Shown piece by piece: positions 7,498 to 11,750 of a stretch of DNA of 11,750 bases. Made by a program: the position numbers and the translations under genes. The stretch lies in NCBI GenBank assembly GCA_031284105.1, contig JAITAN010000032.1, positions 1-11,750 of the forward strand, read 5' to 3'. The notes under the pieces were generated by a model that was given only the letters and a program-made list of their open reading frames with translations, made no database searches and was not told the DNA's origin. The number at the start of each line of letters is the position of its first letter. Position 1 is the first letter of the stretch. Origin of the DNA: Treponema sp. (GTDB lineage: Bacteria; Spirochaetota; Spirochaetia; Treponematales; Breznakiellaceae).

Positions 7498-9286
7498 TCC
7501 ACCACGTCTCAAGCCCAATATCGTACTTGGGACGCAGCGCGGGTTTAGCGAATTTGTCTACGTAGGCAAGCCGGAATGAGGAGCTGTACCATTGGGGAAT
7601 AACGTAGAAATTCCACGTCAGCACGCGGTCAAGCGCGATGCCGAGGTACCGGAGTTTTTGTTCGTCTTCTTGAGACGCTATGATCTCCTCAATGAGATAA
7701 TCAACCGCGGGATCGGACACGCCGGGCCTGTTCCATGACGAATCGATGTACGCCGAATGCCAAAGGAGCGCCAAATCCGCACTTGGATAGCCGACCACGG
7801 GAAAGCCATACACGATCATATCGAAATCATAGGAGTTTCGCCTTTTGATATACTGGCTTGTGTCGACCGTACGGATGCGCATGGTGATCCCGTAATGCGC
7901 AAGATTGCGCTGAAACGGAATGGCTACACGCTCGCTGGCGGAGTCATAGATGAGCAATTCAAAGCTCATCGGTTCTCCGGTCGCCTTGTTGATGAGTTTT
8001 CCCGCCTTGAGTTCCCAGCCCGCTTCATTGAGCAGTCTGACGGCTTCACGCGCTTGGGGTCTTATCGACCCCGTGCCGTCCGTTACGGGCGGGGTATACG
8101 CTTCGGTAAAGACCTCCGGCGGTATCATGGCGCGGATAGGCTCAAGTATGGCGAGTTCCTTCGGCGATGGAAGTCCGTGTGCGGCGTATTCGGTGTTCAG
8201 GAAATACGAGCGGGCGCGGGTATACTGCTTGTAAAACAGGTTCTTATTCATCCATTCAAAATCGAGAAAGTAATTGAGCGCCTTCCGCACTCTCCTATCC
8301 TGAAACAGCGGACGCTGCATATTGAAAACAAACCCCTGCATGGATTGGGGTATCTCATGGGGAACCTCTTCTTTTTTTATTCTGCCGGAGTCAAAATTCT
8401 TTCCCGTGTATTGAGTCGCCCAGTTTGAGGCGGAGGATTCCTCATAAAAGTCGTATTCGCCGGCTTTGAACGCCTCAAACGCCACGGTTAAATCTCTGTA
8501 GTAATCGTACCGCATGGTATCGAAATTGTACTGCCCTTTGTTTACCGGCAGTTCCGCGGCCCAATAATCTTTTACCCGTTCAAGCGTGATGGACTGCCCC
8601 ATCATGTAGTCTTTTACGCGGTAGGGACCCGTGCCGAGAGGAGGCTCCATGAGCGGCTCCGAGAAATCATGCCCGTCTTCCCAGAACCGCTTCGGGAAAA
8701 CCGTCAATGAGCAGAGACCCAGCATTTTTTCTTTATCGCCCTTTTCTTCGCCTTCCGGAACCGGAATATCGAACCGCACCCGCGCGGTATCCAGAACCGT
8801 TGCCGCGATGCCCGCATAATACGAGCGGAACTGGGGAACGCCCTTGGTATAAAACAGGTTGAAGGAATAGGCGACGTCTTCCGCGGTAATAGGGACGCCC
8901 CCATGATCCTTTGCGCGGCCGTCTATGTAAAAAATAATGAAAGAATAATCCTCCGCATACTCGATCTTCTCCGCGATGAGCGGATAGTAACTCGAAAGCT
9001 CATCCGAAGACATTTTGAACAGCGAATCGTAGAAGTACTCGGCGCCCGCGCAGGGATAGCCGCGCAGCGCGTACCGGTGAAAGCTGTCGTAGGTACCGGT
9101 AGCCGGCAGTACCAGAGAACCGCGCTTCGGCGCGCGGGGGTTCACGTAATCGAATGCGGTAAAGCCCTCATGGTATGCGGGCGTACCGTGCATGGCGATA
9201 GATGCCGCAACAATGGTTTTCGGCGTTTGGGCATCCAGCGTGAGCGCGTATGAAAGCAACAGAAAAAAGAAAGCGTAGTGTTTCAT
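7490..9286 (-). CDS. YejA-like family 5 peptide-binding protein
   Basis: A 598-residue periplasmic substrate receptor of the oligopeptide ABC type (SBP family 5). The ATG at 9286 is chosen because it opens a signal peptide (residues 1-19, FFFLLLSYALTLDA, cleavage LDA/Q); the longer frame upstream is Arg-rich and unlike a signal. The mature start has the YejA hallmarks HGTPAYHEGFTAFDYVNP and RAPKRGSL; the middle carries PLGTGPYRVKDY and RDLTVAFEAFKAGEYDFYEE; the end is GLETWWIK, matching YejA ends. Length is normal. YejA proteins bind peptides, including microcin C in E. coli, and work with YejB, YejE and YejF; none is visible here, so this copy is isolated in the window. There is no Shine-Dalgarno sequence before the ATG; a good promoter instead places +1 at the ATG itself. 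A terminator lies about 150 nt past the stop. Confidence 0.88.
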   Translation of the reverse strand: MKHYAFFFLLLSYALTLDAQTPKTIVAASIAMHGTPAYHEGFTAFDYVNPRAPKRGSLVLPATGTYDSFHRYALRGYPCAGAEYFYDSLFKMSSDELSSYYPLIAEKIEYAEDYSFIIFYIDGRAKDHGGVPITAEDVAYSFNLFYTKGVPQFRSYYAGIAATVLDTARVRFDIPVPEGEEKGDKEKMLGLCSLTVFPKRFWEDGHDFSEPLMEPPLGTGPYRVKDYMMGQSITLERVKDYWAAELPVNKGQYNFDTMRYDYYRDLTVAFEAFKAGEYDFYEESSASNWATQYTGKNFDSGRIKKEEVPHEIPQSMQGFVFNMQRPLFQDRRVRKALNYFLDFEWMNKNLFYKQYTRARSYFLNTEYAAHGLPSPKELAILEPIRAMIPPEVFTEAYTPPVTDGTGSIRPQAREAVRLLNEAGWELKAGKLINKATGEPMSFELLIYDSASERVAIPFQRNLAHYGITMRIRTVDTSQYIKRRNSYDFDMIVYGFPVVGYPSADLALLWHSAYIDSSWNRPGVSDPAVDYLIEEIIASQEDEQKLRYLGIALDRVLTWNFYVIPQWYSSSFRLAYVDKFAKPALRPKYDIGLETWWIK

Positions 9287-9292
9287 AGGTTT

Positions 9293-9321
9293 ATTATACG
9301 GTGTTTTTACCGGCGGGGCAA
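9293..9321 (-). promoter_or_regulatory. Promoter of the peptide-binding gene, predicting a leaderless mRNA
   Basis: On the minus strand TTGCCC (9321-9316) is followed by a 17-nt spacer and a perfect TATAAT (9298-9293). Seven positions after the last T of the -10 box comes 9286, the A of the ATG. The six bases between box and start codon (AAACCT) hold no ribosome binding site. The spacer also contains CGGT(N6)ACCG (9299-9312), a small dyad that could bind a regulator. Confidence 0.6.
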
Positions 9322-9336
9322 GTAAGCGGGCACAGT

Positions 9337-9351
9337 GGATTTTGAAAATCC
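9337..9351. promoter_or_regulatory. 15-bp perfect dyad upstream of the peptide-binding gene promoter
   Basis: GGATTTT (9337-9343), a single G, then AAAATCC (9345-9351) is a perfect inverted repeat. It lies 15 bp upstream of the predicted -35 box of the minus-strand gene, where activators often bind. It could equally be a short hairpin or chance symmetry. Confidence 0.35.
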
Positions 9352-9655
9352 GCGGCTTCTCCCGTGAACGGGTAAGAGCGCGGCGGCGGCGTATCCTCAA
9401 AAGGCGCGGGGAACCGCGAACGTCCTGCCCGCGCGGTTATTAGGGCGCGTTCACCCTATACAAAACGGTACGAATACAGGACGGGCAGATAAAGCCGGAC
9501 GCGTTTCGACCGTTTCGGAGGCGCGAGCGTCTTAACGAAGGGGTTAGAGTCCTTTTTTAGGTCCGCGTTCAAGTCCGCGGTTAAAAACGTTCATCCGTCT
9601 CCCTCGGGCGGGTTCACCCGAAAGATACGAGAGGGAAAGGCGGATATAAATAAGT

Positions 9656-10360
9656 ATGGAACTTAGTGAAGATCGCTATCGGGAGCCGGCGCGATTGCCG
9701 ACGGAACGGCGAGGCCATGCCGGAATAGGCAATCGCACCGTGCTTAATGCGCTCCTCTACCGGCGTGAGCATGGTTGTAAGCGGCGGACTTTGCCTCAAA
9801 GATCATGGGATCTAGATTGAAGCGGCCCGCGGAAAAAGGGGGGGTGCAAGGCGCGTAAGGATGGGAAGGGCAAGAGCGCTTGTACCGGACGAGGCCGCTC
9901 TTGATTCAACAATGGTCAACAATGGCCAACAATGGTCAAAACACAGCGCATGGGGCAAAAAAAGGAGCCGCGGGGGATAAGGAAGAGCCGGGGAGGATGG
10001 ATCACGAAGCTATACGCGGCGCCCGTAGGAGGATAGGGGGATGGCTGCCTCCGGATTGCCCGGAGCAACGCGCCGGATGCGGCGGAAAGCGGGGCGCGGC
10101 CGGAGACCGCCGGACGCTACGGGTAATCTCTTGAAGGATAGAGCATACGGAGAGGAACGGACACGGGTTAGAGCGGGGGAGTATGCCGGCGAAACGGAGT
10201 TTCGCACGGACGTATATAAAGGCAGGAATGAGGCGGAACGGTCTTTCCGGCGGCGCAAGGGGTTTCGAGGGATGTGCGCCCGCCATGACAAACTTGCGCG
10301 TATGGCTTCCGCTTGTATCTATCGTTTGTATTTGCATCTCTCTGTGTTGGGTGAACGCGC
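9656..10360 (+). pseudogene. IS5-family DDE transposase, broken by frameshifts
   Basis: Pieces of one transposase appear in order in different frames. From 9656: MELSEDRYR, then NRTVLNALLYRREHGCKRR, ending in a stop at 9818; the family has KWR where this has KRR. Around 9880-9920 comes PDEAALDSTMV with the first catalytic Asp (codon 9903). In another frame follows KSRGGWITKLYAAPVGG (9983 to about 10033). In a third, LLKDRAYG carries the second Asp (codon 10137), then YKGRNEAERSFRRRKGFR with the ER motif Glu and RHDKLARMASACIYRLYLH near the C-terminus. About 30 residues appear lost between the second Asp and the YKGRNE motif. So the catalytic triad codons survive but no single frame encodes a protein. 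The family order is known; the alignment is by memory. Confidence 0.82.
9906..9935 (+). repeat. Three tandem decamers inside the IS5 transposase
   Basis: TCAACAATGG occurs at 9906-9915 and 9916-9925, then CCAACAATGG at 9926-9935, one base different. Deleting two units (20 bp) joins the DSTMV frame directly to the frame that encodes KSRGGWITK, as expected for an intact IS5 transposase. The repeat is therefore a secondary slippage expansion that broke the gene. Confidence 0.75.
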
Positions 10361-10449
10361 ATTAGGAGCCTCGCAAATTCCGGGGCGTCTTTACGATGAC
10401 AAACGGAATTTGTATCCGCGCCGGCAGCGTTCTTGTACCGGCTAAAAGG
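10361..10449. other. Spacer between the IS5 remnant and the 21-bp array
   Basis: After the ATTAGG duplication this spacer holds an 8-bp perfect inverted repeat, CAAATTCC (10374-10381) and GGAATTTG (10405-10412), around a 23-nt centre. No gene or RBS of note is visible. An ATG at 10396 opens a frame through the array, but it has no convincing ribosome binding site. Confidence 0.4.
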
Positions 10450-10890
10450 CTTCTTATAGCGATTACAAGAGCTCTTATAGCCATTAAAAGAGCTCTTATA
10501 GTGATTAAAAGAGCTCTTATAGCCATTACAAGAGCTCTTATAGCGATTACAAGAGCTCTTATAGCGATTAAAAGAGCTCTTATAGTGATTAAAAGAGCTC
10601 TTATAGCGATTAAAAGAGCTCTTATAGTGATTAAAAGAGCTCTTATAGCCATTACAAGAGCTCTTATAGCCATTAAAAGAGCTCTTATAGTGATTAAAAG
10701 AGCTCTTATAGCGGATAAAAGATTTCTTGTAATGATTACAAGACTGCTTATAGCGGATAAAAGATTTCTTGTAATGATTACAAGACTGCTTATAGCGGTT
10801 AAAAGACTGCTTGTAATGATTATAAGACTGCTTATAGCGGTTACAAGACTGCTTGTAATGATTAAAAGACTGCTTATAGCGGTTACAAGA
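10450..10890. repeat. Tandem array of 21 units of a 21-bp repeat
   Basis: Twenty-one complete units of exactly 21 bp follow each other without spacers. A typical unit is GCTCTTATAG, then a variable triplet region, then ATTAAAAGA. Units 2-12 differ only at two places: the triplet-sized site GCG, GCC or GTG, and AAA versus ACA. From unit 13 (10702) the array switches to a 42-bp period that alternates ATAGCGG and GTAATGA types. The junctions of units 2-13 each form the palindrome AAGAGCTCTT. Because 21 is a multiple of three, three frames stay open by necessity; differences between units fall mostly at first and second codon positions, so no frame shows protein-level selection. There are no unique spacers, which excludes CRISPR. 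It is best read as a minisatellite. Confidence 0.93.
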
Positions 10891-10891
10891 C

Positions 10892-10916
10892 TGAACCTCC
10901 CCCGCTTGAAAGGACA
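10892..10916 (+). repeat. Left terminal inverted repeat of the IS3-family element
   Basis: The sequence begins TGAACCTCCCCC and ends GGACA, matching the TG-start and C-rich run of many IS3-family left ends. OrfA's RBS follows within a few bases. The right end lies outside the window, so pairing cannot be tested here. Confidence 0.6.
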
Positions 10917-10929
10917 GGAAGGTACGCCT

Positions 10930-11190
10930 ATGATCAAAGAAGGAAGAATCATGGGAGAAAGAAGCGTTTTTACGAAAGCGTTTAAGGAACGTGCCGTGGA
11001 ACCGGTCCGGAACACAAACCGGAAGCGGGCGGGCCCAAGACCTTGGCATAAATCGGAATATGCCGGCACGATGGATGCGGGAGATGAAGCGGAGTGAAAC
11101 GGGACATATGAAAGCTTTCACCGGTAGAGGAAACGCGCGAGATGAAGAGACGGCTCGGCTGCAAAAAAGCGATGGCCGTCTTCACGGTAG
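10930..11190 (+). pseudogene. IS3-family OrfA (helix-turn-helix), frameshifted
   Basis: GGAAGG (10917-10922) is seven nt before the ATG at 10930. The start frame gives MGERSVFTKAFKERAVEPV, the usual OrfA opening. Near 11030 the homology jumps one frame to AQDLGINRNMPARWMREM and AFTGRGNARDEETARL. The leucine-zipper segment expected next is deleted, and the original frame returns at the A6G site (11163-11169), then stops at 11188-11190. Two compensating indels thus bracket the middle. OrfA normally binds the terminal repeats and regulates transposition; this one cannot be made intact. Confidence 0.78.
11163..11169 (+). other. A6G programmed -1 frameshift site (relic)
   Basis: AAAAAAG sits in the OrfA start frame as A-AAA-AAG, the slippery geometry used by IS3-family elements to make the OrfAB fusion. 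The zero frame stops 19 nt later, while the -1 frame enters KKAMAVFT of OrfB. The site is correctly placed although both genes are now broken. Confidence 0.65.
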
Positions 11191-11750
11191 GGACTCCCCG
11201 GCGGCGGCGTACCCGTTCATGCGGCGGTATCAAGGACGGTACCCCGTTACGAAGATAGCGAGACTATTGGGAGTAAGCCAGAGCGCATATTATGCGCGGC
11301 TTGTAAGAAAACCCGGCGGACACGAGCAGACGGACATGGCGCTCGTGAGGCTCATCGGCCGGATACGTGAAGCACGCCGAGGCACTATGGCGGTCCACGG
11401 GTATGGCGGACCTTGCTTCAGGAGTTTCGAGTGAGGGTACGCCGAAAACGGGTGGAACGGCCGATGAGGGAGCGGGGATTGAAGGCTCGAAAGAAGAAGC
11501 GGGGGTGAACACGACGGACTCAGGATATTCACCACCCGCGGCGGAGAACCTGTTGAACCGGGAGTTTAGCGCGAGTGGGCCGGGAGAGAAGCGGGTGTCC
11601 GGCATAACGTATCTGAAGACCGGCAACGGGTGGCCGTATGTGACGGTGATACTCGATTTATGGGATCGCAGCGTGATAGGACGGGCATTTTCGGAAGACA
11701 TGGAAGCCGGTCATGTGTGCGATGCGCTTATGACGGCCCGCACGAACCGC
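11163..11750 (+). pseudogene. IS3-family OrfB (DDE integrase-like), frameshifted and catalytically altered
   Basis: In the -1 frame from the A6G site reads KKAMAVFTVG, the typical start of OrfB. Homology continues in another frame with RYPVTKIARLLGVSQSAYYA, shifts near 11385 to YGGPRVWRTLLQ and MRERGLKARKKKRG, and shifts again near 11505 to NTTDSGYSPPAAENLLNREF. The catalytic motif WV.DITY appears as RVSGITYL: codon 11601-11603 is GGC, Gly in place of the first Asp. The frame then runs on through WPYVTVILDLWDRSVIGRAF to the window edge, so the remaining Asp and Glu are not visible. Confidence 0.82.

Larger units (their letters stand above)
9445..10360 (+). mobile_element. Decayed IS5-family insertion sequence
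   Basis: GCGCGTTCACCC at 9445-9456 is repeated inverted and perfectly at 10349-10360. Outside both arms stands the same 6-bp sequence ATTAGG (9439-9444 and 10361-10366), consistent with a target duplication and containing TTAG, which fits the YTAR target known for IS5. A second left-end candidate GCGGGTTCACCC (9608-9619, 11 of 12 matches) lies 36 bp before the transposase ATG, a more usual spacing and element size. So the left end is either at 9445, with extra or nested DNA, or at 9608. The interior encodes a broken IS5-type transposase. The element is immobile unless helped in trans. Confidence 0.55.
10892..11750 (+). mobile_element. Decayed IS3-family insertion sequence, cut by the window end
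   Basis: A TG-starting terminal repeat is followed by the two-gene order OrfA then OrfB, with an A6G slippery site at their junction, the standard IS3-family plan. The element starts one base after the last full unit of the 21-bp array, so it either inserted into the array or bounds it. Both reading frames are interrupted repeatedly and the first catalytic residue is lost, so it is inactive. The region downstream of the first Asp motif and the right end lie beyond 11750. Confidence 0.85.

Noticed and set aside
7757..8428. 223-residue plus-strand frame antisense to the peptide-binding gene
   Set aside because: It is a shadow of the well-supported minus-strand gene with no domain signal.
9287..9400. 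N-terminal extension of the peptide-binding protein
   Set aside because: The extension is Arg-rich, precedes a complete signal peptide and covers the predicted promoter.
10285..10365. Short hydrophobic peptide MTNLRVWLPLVS
   Set aside because: It overlaps the transposase C-terminus in another frame and lacks a well-placed RBS.
10041..10445. Separate hypothetical gene
   Set aside because: Its residues match the C-terminal part of an IS5 transposase; it is a fragment of the pseudogene.
10450..10890. CRISPR array
   Set aside because: The repeats are contiguous with no unique spacers and no cas genes are nearby.
10396..11097. Long plus-strand frame through the 21-bp array encoding a hydrophobic 7-residue repeat
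   Set aside because: It is open only because the unit length is a multiple of three, has no convincing RBS, runs into the IS3 end and shows no synonymous bias between units.
10168..11121. Minus-strand frame with a Ser/Phe/Asn/Tyr/Lys 7-residue repeat
   Set aside because: Same periodicity artefact, and both ends lie inside two unrelated decayed insertion sequences.

Overview
The window looks like a spirochaete chromosome, most likely a Treponema of the termite-gut or other host-associated type. Base composition is about half G+C by eye. The genes include lipoproteins with relaxed lipoboxes, an LplA-type sugar-binding lipoprotein, a CHASE2 adenylate cyclase and a DUF815 ATPase, a mix typical of Treponema. 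The assignment rests on protein character only; there is no rRNA or other firm marker here.

Layout. 1-434: no recognisable gene, then a sigma70-like promoter with a dyad over its -10 box and a leader whose 3' end can fold onto the ribosome binding site. 435-2036: an orphan carbohydrate-binding lipoprotein with no permease beside it. A GC-rich hairpin (2124-2143) separates it from a tightly packed plus-strand gene set: an exported SH3-like protein (2163-2642), an M48 zinc metalloprotease lipoprotein (2643-3542), a CHASE2 membrane-anchored class III cyclase (3606-5846) and a DUF815 AAA+ ATPase (5847-7184). These would place two exported factors, a membrane sensor/cyclase and a cytoplasmic ATPase in one unit, plausibly an envelope-sensing cAMP module (inference). 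7185-7489 is a convergent intergenic stretch with several hairpins. 7490-9286 (minus) is a YejA-like family 5 peptide-binding protein whose promoter puts +1 at the ATG, so the mRNA may be leaderless.

9290-11750 is an accessory graveyard. A decayed IS5-family element (about 9445-10360) retains transposase motifs scattered over several frames, with terminal inverted repeats and a flanking 6-bp duplication. It is followed by 21 uninterrupted units of a 21-bp tandem repeat (10450-10890), which switch to a 42-bp higher-order period. A decayed IS3-family element (10892 to beyond the window end) starts one base after the last complete unit. Its OrfA and OrfB are broken by several frameshifts and the first catalytic Asp is replaced by Gly.

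The most unusual material is the 21-bp array with its interlocking palindromes, the decamer expansion inside the IS5 transposase whose removal restores the reading frame, the RBS-masking hairpin at 402-428, and the apparently leaderless peptide-binding gene.
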